From NCBI RefSeq assembly GCF_000813005.1, contig NZ_JSYP01000023.1, positions 1 to 64,000 on the forward strand: 64,000 bases of DNA, written 5' to 3'. The stretch is from Flavobacterium sp. KMS. Lineage in GTDB: Bacteria > Bacteroidota > Bacteroidia > Flavobacteriales > Flavobacteriaceae. A program made the translations under genes and the position numbers. This document shows, piece after piece, positions 1 to 9,000 of the stretch; the stretch's first letter is position 1, and each line of letters opens with the position of its first letter. The notes beneath the pieces are model-generated. The model was given only the letters and a program-made list of their open reading frames with translations, was not told the DNA's origin and did no database searches.

Positions 1-1010
1 TCTTCGGAAGCGCTATCTAATCTTACCTCTGGAATTATCGTCATATTTCCAACTTTATAATTAAGTGATAACGTATTTGCAAAAACACTAGAACCCGCAA
101 GCGTTCCTAAACTTACGGCAGCATCTTTAGCATCAAAATATTCTATTCTGTAAGCTAGCCCAAGATTATCCTTGAACTTATAATATGCATATCCTACTAA
201 TGAAAACCACTCTCCATCAAGATCACTATCAAAATCGTTTGTAGTTTTTGCATAAGTAGCATTAAATCCTAAAGAAAATGCATCGTTAATTGCCTTTGTT
301 CCTACAAAATCAATTTGCGTTTTATTTTCCCCAGTTGGCACAACTGTAGTTCCTGGAGTTGGATTTGTACTTCCTGAAGTAAAATTCAAATAAGCACTTC
401 CAGTATCAGCTATATATGCCAATTGTCCAATATACGTTTTCTGACTAGAACCCGCTTCCATTGCCGATTTAAAATCTGTTGGGTTGGTGATACCAAACAT
501 AGCACTGAATTCTCCGTTTGTATATTGTGCTTTTACTCCTGTATTAAAGAACGGCCCGTATGAAAACGCATAAGACATACTGTAATTTTTATTATCTACG
601 GCATCTAATAACTCATATCCTATATGAGTACCAAAACTACCTGCTGTTATTGAAAAACTATCCGATAAATCATATTTAAGGAATAACTGTTTAATTAAAA
701 AAGACGGTTCATTATTATTATACTCATTATAAGAGAACTCAGCCGCCCTTGTTCCAAATCCTAAATCGACAAAAGCAGAAGCCTTTCCAAATTTATGCGA
801 GGCTTCAAGTGACGCCATTCCTAGTTCGAATGAGTCCTGAGAATTTGTAAAACTAGTTAAACCGTTTTGTTGTTTAGAAAAATCATATTTGTAATAAACA
901 TCTGCTGACCCTCCAAATGTAGTTGCTGGAGCAGTAGTTTCTTTATCTTCTTGGGCAAAAGCAAAAGAACTCGTTAACATCAAAGCTAAAATATGTATTA
1001 CTTTTTTCAT
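1..1010 (-). CDS. Outer-membrane beta-barrel porin (OmpL-like family 2), C-terminus cut by window edge
   Basis: The frame is open from ATG at 1010 to the window edge, about 336 codons without a stop. It starts with a signal peptide (MKKVIHILALMLTSSFAFAQ) whose cleavage is expected before the E after AQ. The mature part alternates short aromatic/hydrophobic strands with Asp/Asn/Gly-rich turns, for example SADVYYKYDFSKQ and GEWFSLVGYAYYKFKDN, and reaches an IIPEVRLD-like strand near the edge. This pattern is what I know from the Bacteroidota putative beta-barrel porin-2 family. Inferred role: passive outer-membrane channel, substrate unknown. The missing C-terminus would hold the last strands. 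Confidence 0.75.
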   Translation of the reverse strand, partial: MKKVIHILALMLTSSFAFAQEDKETTAPATTFGGSADVYYKYDFSKQQNGLTSFTNSQDSFELGMASLEASHKFGKASAFVDLGFGTRAAEFSYNEYNNNEPSFLIKQLFLKYDLSDSFSITAGSFGTHIGYELLDAVDNKNYSMSYAFSYGPFFNTGVKAQYTNGEFSAMFGITNPTDFKSAMEAGSSQKTYIGQLAYIADTGSAYLNFTSGSTNPTPGTTVVPTGENKTQIDFVGTKAINDAFSLGFNATYAKTTNDFDSDLDGEWFSLVGYAYYKFKDNLGLAYRIEYFDAKDAAVSLGTLAGSSVFANTLSLNYKVGNMTIIPEVRLDSASE

Positions 1011-1799
1011 GTTTAAGATGGTTTTAGTTAATAATTTGGTTATAGTTAATAATTGGTTTGGTTATTTTATAAATGCCATTTATATTCTATATGATATCAA
1101 AGAACTGCAGTAACTTAAAACATGTTTCTGAGGCGAATTTATTAACTTTTAGATTAGATAATCATATAAAAATTATTTTTTTGATGCGTTTTTGAAAGAA
1201 TTACGGATTACAAAAATTACACTACTTAATTATTGTTATTTTACATTTTACAGGTACGTTTTTAAAAAATATAATAATCAACAAAAGCAAAAAACATCGA
1301 CTTTAACACAAAAAACACAAATTTACCCAAAAACAAATAGGGGTTATTGTAAAAAAATAAGCACTATAAATAGTTTGCACCCATAAAAAACACAGGTACA
1401 ATTATTTTTAATTAAAAATAACAAAAATCATCAATCTAAACACACACATAAAAACACTTAACCATAATTCCTACAAAAAACAAAAGACACAAAATACACA
1501 ATCACGCCTCTAAAAATGCATTTTAAAAGAGCGAAATCTAACTAACTAAAAAGGAGAAAATCCTACCTATTAAATATTATAGATAATAAAAATCCAAAAT
1601 GCTCACAGATACAGCATCACAACTATGCATTAATAAAACAACCTAAGGGATCTATTAATAGACAAAAACACTATCTAAAAAGATTAAAAGAGAATATCTC
1701 CCAGAATGGGAATTACAAAAAGAAGAGGATTATTTTTGAGCAAAAAAAAGTCCCAATCCGAAAATTCGGATTGGGACTTTACTATTTATTTAAAGCTGA
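1011..1799. other. Long AT-rich intergenic region, no gene seen
   Basis: About 790 bases between the porin start and the yajC stop. The porin-proximal part (1011-1110) must hold the porin promoter and 5' leader, and it contains repeated TTAGTTAATAATT-like blocks. The middle is A-rich and of low complexity, with no open frame of protein-like composition. The only clear element is the terminator at 1742-1780. Confidence 0.6.
1742..1780 (-). terminator. Rho-independent terminator of the nusB-yajC unit
   Basis: Perfect 16-bp arms, 1747-1762 and 1765-1780 (core agtcccaatccgaa / ttcggattgggact). On the minus strand they are followed by a run of eight T (complement of A at 1742-1749). It lies 20 bases past the yajC stop. 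Confidence 0.9.
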
Positions 1800-2072
1800 C
1801 TATTTCTTAGCTAAAGCTGCACTCATTTCCATAGAAATTGCTGAACGCTCCATCTTTAATTTTCCTGACATTGTTTCGATAACTACAGTTGTTTCTGCAA
1901 GTTCTGAAACTTTACCATGAAGACCACTTTTTGTTATTATCTTATCACCTACTTTTAGGCTACTTTCGAATTCTTTTTCATTTTTTGCACGTTTTTGTTG
2001 CGGTCTAATCATAAAGAAATAGATTACCACAAACATTAATAGAAACGGTGCAAATTGAGTTAATTGTTCCAT
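1800..2072 (-). CDS. yajC: Preprotein translocase accessory subunit YajC
   Basis: 90-aa protein with one N-terminal membrane segment (residues about 8-22, FAPFLLMFVVIYFFMI) followed at once by RPQQKRAKNEKEF, the family signature. A short cytoplasmic SH3-like part with LKVGDKIITKSGLHGKV follows. YajC binds SecDF and modulates the Sec translocon at the inner membrane. Length and motif order are normal. It follows nusB by 31 bases on the same strand and ends at a strong terminator, so the two probably form one transcript. Confidence 0.95.
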   Translation of the reverse strand: MEQLTQFAPFLLMFVVIYFFMIRPQQKRAKNEKEFESSLKVGDKIITKSGLHGKVSELAETTVVIETMSGKLKMERSAISMEMSAALAKK

Positions 2073-2103
2073 AATTTAAATTCTGTTTTTATTTAATTGA
2101 TTA

Positions 2104-3048
2104 TTACATTAAACCACGACCAGCTTTAATTAGCTTTTTGCTAGCCTCTAGTTCTTTTACAAGATTATCTAAAATCCCGTTGATAAAAATACTACTTTTT
2201 GGTGTAGAATACTCTTTTGCAATTTCTAAATATTCGTTAAGAGTTACTTTTACTGGAATTGAAGGGAATTTCAAAAATTCACAAATTGCCATTTTCAAAA
2301 TAATAGTATCAATTTCGGCAATACGATCACTATCCCAGTTTGGTGTTTTATCTACATATTCTTTAGCAAATTCGGTTTCGTTTAAAACTGTTTTTCTAAA
2401 CAAGTCTTTTACAAAATCTCTATCCTCATTGTCTTTATACAATTTCGGAACTCTAAAATTATCATCTTCTCCAGCCGTAATCGCTTTTAATTGTTTGATA
2501 ATATGTGTATTTACAACAGGAATATCATCTACCCAAGTAAGCTTATCATCTTCTAGATACTCGTATAATTTTTCATTAGGAACGATTACTTCTGTAAATA
2601 AATCAACAATAAACTGTTTGTCTTCTTCAAACGTGTTCACTGTATTACTCATGTATTTAGCATACTGCTTACTCGCTTTTATATCGTTAAGAAGTAATAA
2701 AATATAATCGTCATTTAATGTCCAATTATCAATTTTACGATTCTCCATCGCTATACTAAGAGAATTATTTTCGGCTAGGATTTGAAAAATTGCATTTTTA
2801 ACAAATTTTTCATTTGGATTACGCTCTTGAGGAGTTGCAAGATGTTTTTTGCTTGATAAGTGTAAAAATATAGTTTCTTTTTTACAAATTTCGATTAACG
2901 AAGAAAGCATCACAAGATATAAATCCTGAATATTGTCAATACTATAAAAAAGAAACTTTTCTTCTTTTTCAAGATTATCAGAACCGTTTTGATGCATCGC
3001 ATAAATGGACTGCATTACTTTAACGCGTATGTGTCTTCTATTTACCAC
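2104..3048 (-). CDS. nusB: Transcription antitermination factor NusB, long Bacteroidota form
   Basis: 314 aa. The N-terminus NRRHIRVKVMQSIYAMHQ and the C-terminal half (IDTIILKMAICEFLKFPSIPVKVTLNEYLEIAKEYSTPKSSIFINGILDNL) are the two conserved parts of NusB, which with NusE/S10 binds boxA RNA in rRNA antitermination. E. coli NusB is about 139 aa. Here roughly 150 extra residues of charged helical sequence lie between the two parts, as is usual in Bacteroidota. The start is GTG at 3048, giving V-N-R-R directly before the conserved RRHIR. No ATG fits upstream. Confidence 0.92.
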   Translation of the reverse strand: MVNRRHIRVKVMQSIYAMHQNGSDNLEKEEKFLFYSIDNIQDLYLVMLSSLIEICKKETIFLHLSSKKHLATPQERNPNEKFVKNAIFQILAENNSLSIAMENRKIDNWTLNDDYILLLLNDIKASKQYAKYMSNTVNTFEEDKQFIVDLFTEVIVPNEKLYEYLEDDKLTWVDDIPVVNTHIIKQLKAITAGEDDNFRVPKLYKDNEDRDFVKDLFRKTVLNETEFAKEYVDKTPNWDSDRIAEIDTIILKMAICEFLKFPSIPVKVTLNEYLEIAKEYSTPKSSIFINGILDNLVKELEASKKLIKAGRGLM

Positions 3049-3170
3049 CTTGTAAGAACATTTAAAAATTAGTTTGCAAAAATAAGAATTTCATGCCTTA
3101 TAATAAAATTTATATTTACTTTATTTAAGAATAGTTTTCAGCCGCAGTCGCAGTTTGTACCAATAAAAAA

Positions 3171-3222
3171 GAGTCGCAGTTTTCAGTCGCAGTTTCCGTA
3201 ATAATTATGAAAACTGCGACTC
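3171..3222. repeat. Palindromic gagtcgcagtttt element, copy 1
   Basis: Perfect 13-bp arms: gagtcgcagtttt at 3171-3183 and its complement at 3210-3222, with a 26-base loop that carries another direct copy of cagtcgcagttt. A further cagtcgcagttt lies just upstream (about 3144-3155). The same core recurs at 7433-7508. It lies between the dehydrogenase stop and the nusB start, both minus strand. Confidence 0.85.
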
Positions 3223-3258
3223 TCACTGCAACTCTAAACTTTAAAGAAAGATAAATTC

Positions 3259-4365
3259 TTATTTTTTGCTATTCTCAATTTTTCTTAAATCGATACGATT
3301 TTGAGCAATTGTTAACGCAGCTTGATGTGTAGTTATACCATTTTTAATAGCATAATCAAAAATCTCAAGCGTTGTATTGTAAATATTTTCTGTCTTACGC
3401 ATGATCTCAGCTTTGTCATAATGCTCTAACTCAGCGTAAACATTAATAATTCCACCAGCATTAATCAAGAAATCCGGAGCATAAAGTATTCCTCTTTCTT
3501 GTAATATTAAACCGTGAACATTCTCGTTTGCCAATTGGTTATTAGCCGCACCAGCAATAACTTTAGCTTTTATTTTCTTTACAGTATCATCGTTTAATGT
3601 TGCTCCCATTGCACATGGTGCATAAACATCAACATCTGCACTATATATATCATCTCCTGCAAAAATAGTCGCACCGTATTTAGCCGCTACTTCATACAAT
3701 TTTTCTTCGTTGATATCTGTAATAGTAACGATAGCACCTTCTTTAGTTAAATAATCAACCAAAGTTTCTCCTACGTGTCCAATTCCTTGTACCAATACTT
3801 TTTTACCAGCTACACTATCCGAACCAAATTGTTGTTTTACTGCAGCTTTCATTCCTAAAAACACACCGTAAGCTGTAACAGGAGAAGGGTTACCTGAACC
3901 ACCTCTTTCTTCAGAAATTCCAGTAACATAAGGAGTAACATCTCTTACAATGTCCATATCTCTGGTTTCCATACCAACATCTTCGGCAGTAATATATCTT
4001 CCGCTTAAAGAATGTACAAATTCTCCAAACTTACGCATCAATTCTGGTGTTTTCTGAGTTTTAGCATCCCCGATAATAACGGCTTTACCTCCACCAATGT
4101 TTAATCCCGTAATAGCTGCTTTGTAAGTCATCCCTCTAGAAAGACGCAAAACATCATTTAATGCTTCCCATTCGTTAGCATAATTAAACATCCTTGTTCC
4201 TCCCAAAGCAGGTCCCATAACTGAATTATGAATACCAATAATTGCTTTTAAACCTGTATCTTTGTCGTTGCAAAATACAATTTGTTCGTGATCATCAAAC
4301 GATAGTTGACCAAAAACGGGATCCATTTTTTGAAGTTCCTTTCCAGTTGCAAAAGCTGCATTCAT
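3259..4365 (-). CDS. Glu/Leu/Phe/Val dehydrogenase (leucine dehydrogenase-like)
   Basis: 368 aa, the usual length for leucine/valine dehydrogenases. The substrate domain carries MTYKAAITGLNIGGGKAVI with the two family lysines at K82 and K94; K94 corresponds to the catalytic one. The NAD domain holds VLVQGIGHVGE, a GxGxxG Rossmann motif, followed by ITDIN, whose acidic end suggests NAD preference. It catalyses reversible oxidative deamination of an amino acid to a 2-oxo acid. Exact substrate cannot be fixed by eye; the length and motif spacing favour branched-chain amino acids over glutamate. It is monocistronic and divergent from the ABC exporter gene. Confidence 0.9.
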   Translation of the reverse strand: MNAAFATGKELQKMDPVFGQLSFDDHEQIVFCNDKDTGLKAIIGIHNSVMGPALGGTRMFNYANEWEALNDVLRLSRGMTYKAAITGLNIGGGKAVIIGDAKTQKTPELMRKFGEFVHSLSGRYITAEDVGMETRDMDIVRDVTPYVTGISEERGGSGNPSPVTAYGVFLGMKAAVKQQFGSDSVAGKKVLVQGIGHVGETLVDYLTKEGAIVTITDINEEKLYEVAAKYGATIFAGDDIYSADVDVYAPCAMGATLNDDTVKKIKAKVIAGAANNQLANENVHGLILQERGILYAPDFLINAGGIINVYAELEHYDKAEIMRKTENIYNTTLEIFDYAIKNGITTHQAALTIAQNRIDLRKIENSKK

Positions 4366-4567
4366 AGCAATAATTTTTATTAGTTAAAATTACGAATTTG
4401 TCAAAAAGACATTTCAAATTTATACAAAAAATATACATACAGCATTTTTTTAATTAAAAAATAACAATCCAACAATTAAATATTTTCTAACGAAAATCCT
4501 GTAAATTGCTTTAAATCGACACTTATTAGCAAAATAATTTTATTTCAACATAGAATATCTTAAAAAA

Positions 4568-6346
4568 ATGAAAGAATTACGTTATTTAAACAAATATTTT
4601 ATTAAATATAAATACAGTTTTTCCTTAGGAATTTTTATCACAATAATCGCACAAATATTTTCGTTATTTACGCCTAAACTTATAAGTAAATCATTAAGTG
4701 CTATTGAGAAGTTTGATAAACTCCCAAAAGCCGAGAAAGCATCTGAAGCTGTATTGTCATTTTACAGAGAAGAACTCATACACAACGTTTTACTAATTAT
4801 CGCTACAACTATTGTTGCCGGTTTCCTTACTTTTTTAATGAGACAAACCTTAATTGTTATGTCTCGTCATATCGAATTTGACCTGAAAAATGAGGTTTTT
4901 CAGCAATACGAAAAACTATCTCAGAATTTCTACAAACAAAACCGAACCGGAGATTTAATGAATCGTATTAGCGAGGATGTTTCTAAAGTACGTATGTATG
5001 TAGGTCCAGCGGTAATGTACACGATTAACACCTTTATTCGTTTTGCAATCGTAATTATATATATGTATAATGTTTCGCCTCTTTTAACTTTATACACCAT
5101 TTTACCATTACCAATATTATCGTATTGTATTTTTAAATTAAGTACCGAAATCAATAAACGTAGTACTGTTTTTCAACAATATTTATCGAAAGTTTCAAGC
5201 TTTACCCAAGAAATTTTCTCAGGGATTCGAGTTATTAAAGCCTATTCACTAGAAAATCAACACCAAAACAATATGGTTGATTTAGCAAATGAAAGCAAAA
5301 GCAAAAGTTTAAACCTTGCCAAAGTACAATCCTTATTTGGCCCATTAATGATTGCTTTAATAGGAATCAGTAATCTTGTCGTAATTTATTTTGGTGGGGT
5401 AATGTACATTAACGGAAGCATCAAAAGCCTTGGAACAATAGCTGAGTTTATTTTATATGTAAACATGCTTACCTGGCCTGTAGCTTCTCTTGGTTGGGTT
5501 TCATCAATGGTACAAGAAGCCGAAGCATCACAAAAAAGATTAAATGAGTTCCTGAAAATCGAACCAGAGATCAAGAACAATAATCCAAACCATTCACCTA
5601 TCGATGGTACAATTGCTTTTGAGAATGTGACCTATACTTACGAAGACACTAATATAACAGCTCTTAAAGATGTATCGTTTACAGTAAAAAAAGGCGAAAC
5701 CTTGGCTATTTTAGGTAAAACTGGCTCAGGAAAATCAACGATATTATCTTTAATTTCGCGCTTATATGATGTTCCTCAAGGACAAATCACGATAGACGGT
5801 AATGAAATAAGCAAATTAAATCTCAACGATTTACGCAACAACATTGGGATTGTACCTCAGGATGCATTCTTGTTTTCGGATAGTATTAAAAACAACATTA
5901 AGTTTGGTAACCAAAACGCAACCGACGAAGAAGTTATTGAGGCTGCAAAAAACGCTGTTGTACATGATAATATTATTGGTTTTAACAAACAGTACGACAC
6001 AATATTAGGAGAAAGAGGAATTACTCTTTCGGGCGGACAAAAACAACGTGTTTCTATCGCCAGAGCTATCATCAAGAACCCAGCTATCTTACTTTTTGAC
6101 GACTGTTTATCTGCTGTAGATACTGAAACCGAAGAAACGATTTTAAACAACTTATTTGAGATTTGTAAAGACAAAACTACCATAATTGTGAGTCACCGTG
6201 TGTCGTCTGCCAAAAACGCAGATAGAATTATCATACTAGAGGAAGGAAAAATCATTCAACAAGGTTCTCATAATCAATTGATAAATCAAGAAGGGTATTA
6301 TTCGGCACTATATTTAAAACAACTTTCCGAAAAAGAATTACTTTAA
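4568..6346 (+). CDS. ABC exporter, fused permease-ATPase (MsbA/LmrA type)
   Basis: 592 aa. The N-terminal half has six predicted membrane segments in the exporter arrangement, with the coupling region FYKQNRTGDLMNRISEDVSKVR. The ATPase half has Walker A GKTGSGKST (about residues 382-390), Q-loop VPQDAF, signature LSGGQKQR (about 488), Walker B ILLFDD and switch SHR. The residue after the Walker B aspartate is D, not the usual catalytic E (DDCLSAVD). Such D is known from degenerate half-sites of heterodimeric exporters, yet no partner gene is adjacent. Substrate (lipid, drug or peptide) cannot be told. Start ATG at 4568 is preceded by a 200-base divergent promoter region. Confidence 0.9.
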   Translation: MKELRYLNKYFIKYKYSFSLGIFITIIAQIFSLFTPKLISKSLSAIEKFDKLPKAEKASEAVLSFYREELIHNVLLIIATTIVAGFLTFLMRQTLIVMSRHIEFDLKNEVFQQYEKLSQNFYKQNRTGDLMNRISEDVSKVRMYVGPAVMYTINTFIRFAIVIIYMYNVSPLLTLYTILPLPILSYCIFKLSTEINKRSTVFQQYLSKVSSFTQEIFSGIRVIKAYSLENQHQNNMVDLANESKSKSLNLAKVQSLFGPLMIALIGISNLVVIYFGGVMYINGSIKSLGTIAEFILYVNMLTWPVASLGWVSSMVQEAEASQKRLNEFLKIEPEIKNNNPNHSPIDGTIAFENVTYTYEDTNITALKDVSFTVKKGETLAILGKTGSGKSTILSLISRLYDVPQGQITIDGNEISKLNLNDLRNNIGIVPQDAFLFSDSIKNNIKFGNQNATDEEVIEAAKNAVVHDNIIGFNKQYDTILGERGITLSGGQKQRVSIARAIIKNPAILLFDDCLSAVDTETEETILNNLFEICKDKTTIIVSHRVSSAKNADRIIILEEGKIIQQGSHNQLINQEGYYSALYLKQLSEKELL

Positions 6347-6415
6347 TTGTTGTATAATAGATATTTTTTTAAGATTTTTGATTGCTATTAAATAAAAAAA
6401 TTGATAGAACGGATT

Positions 6416-6790
6416 ATGAGAGAAAATGACATGTTAGAAAAAGAAGAGATTTTTTCTAAAGTACTACGAGCAGGAAGAAGGACCTATTTCTTTGATGTAA
6501 GAGCTACAAAAGCAGACGATTACTATATCACGATTACCGAAAGCAAAAAATTTACAGAAGAAGACGGTTCTTTCCATTTTAAGAAACATAAAATTTACTT
6601 GTATAAAGAAGATTTTAACGCTTTCGCTGAAATTCTAGGAGAAATGACTTCTTATGTTTTAAACCATAAAGGAGAAGAAGTAATCTCAGAAAGACATCAG
6701 AAAGATTTTAAAAAAGAATACAGTTCTGAAAAAGAAGAAGTTGTATCTCACAGGTCGAGTTTTACAGATATTGATTTTGATGACATTTAA
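6416..6790 (+). CDS. PUR family nucleic-acid-binding protein (DUF3276)
   Basis: Start chosen at ATG 6416 (MRENDMLEKEEIF); a TTG 15 bases upstream is in frame but unlikely. 124 aa. The middle IFSKVLRAGRRTYFFDVRATKADDYYITITESKK followed by HKIYLYKEDFNAFAEIL is the PUR repeat as found throughout Bacteroidota: a beta sheet plus helix that binds single-stranded DNA or RNA. The tail after about residue 100 is acidic/basic and probably disordered. Physiological role in bacteria is not established. It follows the ABC gene by 69 bases and has its own terminator. Confidence 0.88.
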   Translation: MRENDMLEKEEIFSKVLRAGRRTYFFDVRATKADDYYITITESKKFTEEDGSFHFKKHKIYLYKEDFNAFAEILGEMTSYVLNHKGEEVISERHQKDFKKEYSSEKEEVVSHRSSFTDIDFDDI

Positions 6791-6812
6791 TCAAATCACT
6801 GATAAGAAGTAG

Positions 6813-6848
6813 AAAGTCCAAAATCTAGTCAATTTTTGGACTTTTTTT
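6813..6848 (+). terminator. Rho-independent terminator after the PUR gene
   Basis: Arms aaagtccaaaa (6813-6823) and ttttggacttt (6834-6844) pair perfectly and run into seven T. It lies just past the PUR stop and before the hydrolase start. Confidence 0.85.
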
Positions 6849-6877
6849 ATATCTTTTAAATTTCAAAAACATCTACA

Positions 6878-7429
6878 ATGGAAGCAAATCTATTAATATT
6901 ACCAGGTCTTGGTGATTCTGGCGAAAAACATTGGCAAATTTATTGGCTTAAAAAATTTAAAAATGCTACTAAACTCGTTCAGGATAATTGGGAGGAACCT
7001 GTATTAAAAGATTGGCTCGAAAGATTAAACGAAATAATTTCTAAAATAGATAGTCCAACTATTTTAGTTGCTCATAGCCTTGCTGTTTCTCTTGTTATGC
7101 ATTGGGCAAAGACTAATAATAATCCACACATTATAGGCGCATTACTTGTTGCTCCTGCCGATGTAGATTCTCCTATACATACACCCGATTCTATTCGTAA
7201 TTTCTCTCCAATACCAACTATAAAATTACAATTCCCGTCTATTGTCGTAGGAAGCCAAAATGACGAATATGCCACTATAGAAAGAACCGCCTATTTTGCC
7301 GAAATGTGGGGAAGTGATTTTATCGACGTTGGCTTAAAAGGACATATCAATTCAGCATCAGACCTGGAATATTGGGAAGAAGGACAAGAAATATTAAAGC
7401 AATTGATTGCGAAGATTAACTTGAGTTAA
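6878..7429 (+). CDS. RBBP9/YdeN-type serine hydrolase
   Basis: 183 aa, the compact alpha/beta hydrolase without lid typical of the RBBP9/YdeN family. N-terminal LILPGLGDSGEKHWQ gives the oxyanion region with the family W. The nucleophile elbow is AHSLA (S67), the acid lies in GSQNDEY (D130), and the base is in GHIN (H157), so the triad is complete. Predicted soluble, cytoplasmic. Substrate unknown. It is convergent with the csaA-like gene, and a palindromic repeat separates their stops. Confidence 0.88.
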   Translation: MEANLLILPGLGDSGEKHWQIYWLKKFKNATKLVQDNWEEPVLKDWLERLNEIISKIDSPTILVAHSLAVSLVMHWAKTNNNPHIIGALLVAPADVDSPIHTPDSIRNFSPIPTIKLQFPSIVVGSQNDEYATIERTAYFAEMWGSDFIDVGLKGHINSASDLEYWEEGQEILKQLIAKINLS

Positions 7430-7432
7430 GTA

Positions 7433-7508
7433 TTCAGTCGCAGTTTCGGATTACAATAACTCAAACTGAGATTACAAACCTAAAATGCAAACTGAAACTG
7501 CGACTGAA
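7433..7508. repeat. Palindromic cagtcgcagtttc element, copy 2
   Basis: Perfect 15-bp arms: ttcagtcgcagtttc (7433-7447) and gaaactgcgactgaa (7494-7508), with a 46-base loop holding further partial copies (aaactga, caaactg). It fills the gap between two convergent genes almost exactly. Shares the core with 3171-3222. Confidence 0.88.
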
Positions 7509-7514
7509 AACTAA

Positions 7515-7850
7515 TTACCCAATTCTTAACCCGTTTTCAATTTTAAAATCTGGTGCTAATAAAATAACATCACCGTCCTCTCCTACCGCGCCAATTACTA
7601 GACATTCGCTCATAAATTTCCCTATTTGTTTTCTCGGAAAATTAACCACACCAACGATTTGTCTGTTTAGTAAATCTTCTTTTGAATATCGTTTGGTAAT
7701 TTGTGCCGATGATTTTCGGATTCCGATTTCTGTTCCAAAATCTATTGTAAGCTGATACGCTGGTTTACGAGCTTCGGGAAAATCATCTACTTGCGTAATT
7801 GTTCCCACTCTCATTTCTACTCTTTCAAATTCTGACCAAGTTAAATCCAT
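7515..7850 (-). CDS. csaA: CsaA-like tRNA-binding-domain protein
   Basis: 111 aa, almost the whole length being one tRNA-binding OB fold: FERVEMRVGTITQVDDFPEARKPAYQLTIDFG followed by RKSSAQITKRYSKEDLLNRQIVGVVNFPRKQIGKFMSECLVIGA. This matches CsaA, a dimeric OB-fold protein proposed as an export chaperone and shown to bind tRNA-like ligands, in length and motif order. Cytoplasmic. Whether it acts as a chaperone here is not visible. Confidence 0.88.
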   Translation of the reverse strand: MDLTWSEFERVEMRVGTITQVDDFPEARKPAYQLTIDFGTEIGIRKSSAQITKRYSKEDLLNRQIVGVVNFPRKQIGKFMSECLVIGAVGEDGDVILLAPDFKIENGLRIG

Positions 7851-7981
7851 ATTTTATTGAATGATTATTTTGCAACCTATTAATATTGTAAGTATTACAA
7901 TTAATTATATAACATATATTTTTTTATAGCTTTTACTTTTACTAAAATCAAATAACAAGCTCTAATTTAAAAAATATAAAA

Positions 7982-8875
7982 ATGGAAAATATTCAAATTA
8001 GCCCTAACCAATCTCTTAGAGATTCTCAGTTTAACTTAACTCAACCATCTACAGACAAATATATAGAAACCGCATCAAATGTAAAACTATATGTAAAAGA
8101 TTATGGGCAAGGAAAACCCGTTATTCTTATTCATGGTTGGCCCCTTTCTAATGAAATGTGGGAATACCAAATAGACTTTTTAGTTCAAAACAATTGTCGG
8201 GTAATTGCCTATGATCGTAGAGGATTTGGTAAATCTTCGCAGCCTTGGGACGGATATGATTATGATACTCTGACTGATGATTTAAAAGAAATTATCGAAC
8301 AACTGGAATTGGAAGACGCAACTCTTGTAGGTTTTTCTATGGGTGGTGGCGAAGTAGTCCGTTATTTTAGTCGTCACGGCGGAAAAGGAGTAACTAAAGC
8401 TGCTTTAATTTCTTCGGTTATACCTTATCTACCAAAAACCGATGATAATCCTGAAGGTCGTCCGAAAGAAAAAAGTGAAGCAACGGCAAGCGCAATCAAA
8501 GAGGACAGAATAGAATTTCTAGATAATTTTGGAAAAACTTTTTTTGGGATAACAATTATCAACCGTCCATTAAGTAATTCCTTATTAGATTATTACAAGA
8601 TGTTATGTTCCTTTGCTTCTCCGAGAGCCACCTTAAAATGTGCTGAATCGTTTTCTACAACTGATTTTAGAGATGAACTTGACTCTATAAATGTACCTAC
8701 TTTAATTATTCATGGTGATGCCGACAAAATAGTTCCTATTGAACTTACGTCAAAAAAAGCAGCCGAATCAATTAATGATACTACTTATATTATTTATGAA
8801 GGCGCACCTCACGGATTATTTTATACGGAAAAAGATAAACTAAATGCCGATTTATTAAGTTTTTTAAATTCATAA
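7982..8875 (+). CDS. Alpha/beta hydrolase, non-haem haloperoxidase-like
   Basis: 297 aa. The core begins after about 25 residues with KLYVKDYGQGKPVILIHGWPLSNEMWEYQ (oxyanion HGWP). Nucleophile elbow GFSMGGGE (S119), acid in HGDADKIVP, base in GAPHGL: a complete triad in the order used by bacterial cofactor-free chloroperoxidases and related esterases. The first 25 residues are polar with no signal peptide and are longer than usual for the family. Likely a cytoplasmic esterase or perhydrolase; substrate unknown. Single gene with its own terminator. Confidence 0.87.
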   Translation: MENIQISPNQSLRDSQFNLTQPSTDKYIETASNVKLYVKDYGQGKPVILIHGWPLSNEMWEYQIDFLVQNNCRVIAYDRRGFGKSSQPWDGYDYDTLTDDLKEIIEQLELEDATLVGFSMGGGEVVRYFSRHGGKGVTKAALISSVIPYLPKTDDNPEGRPKEKSEATASAIKEDRIEFLDNFGKTFFGITIINRPLSNSLLDYYKMLCSFASPRATLKCAESFSTTDFRDELDSINVPTLIIHGDADKIVPIELTSKKAAESINDTTYIIYEGAPHGLFYTEKDKLNADLLSFLNS

Positions 8876-8884
8876 ATTACACAT

Positions 8885-8938
8885 AAATATCCAAAGAGCT
8901 AAATACTAACAAATAAAAGCTTCTTTGGATATTTTTTT
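8885..8938 (+). terminator. Terminator after the haloperoxidase-like gene
   Basis: Perfect 12-bp arms aaatatccaaag (8885-8896) and ctttggatattt (8923-8934), loop 26 bases, then T-rich to 8938. The long loop makes it less canonical than the others. Confidence 0.7.
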
Positions 8939-9000
8939 GATAGTTATGCCCTCTTATGCAGAATTTTAAAGTTAAATTTGAATACTAAATTTTCTACAAA

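Noticed and set aside
1192..1386. 64-codon frame in the gap before yajC
   Set aside because: Starts with TTG, low-complexity Lys/Thr/Gln-rich sequence expected from A-rich DNA, no promoter or conservation signal visible.
2138..2707. 189-codon open frame on the plus strand
   Set aside because: It lies antisense within nusB, its composition (Ser/Leu/Ile-rich, few charges) is not protein-like, and nusB is certain.
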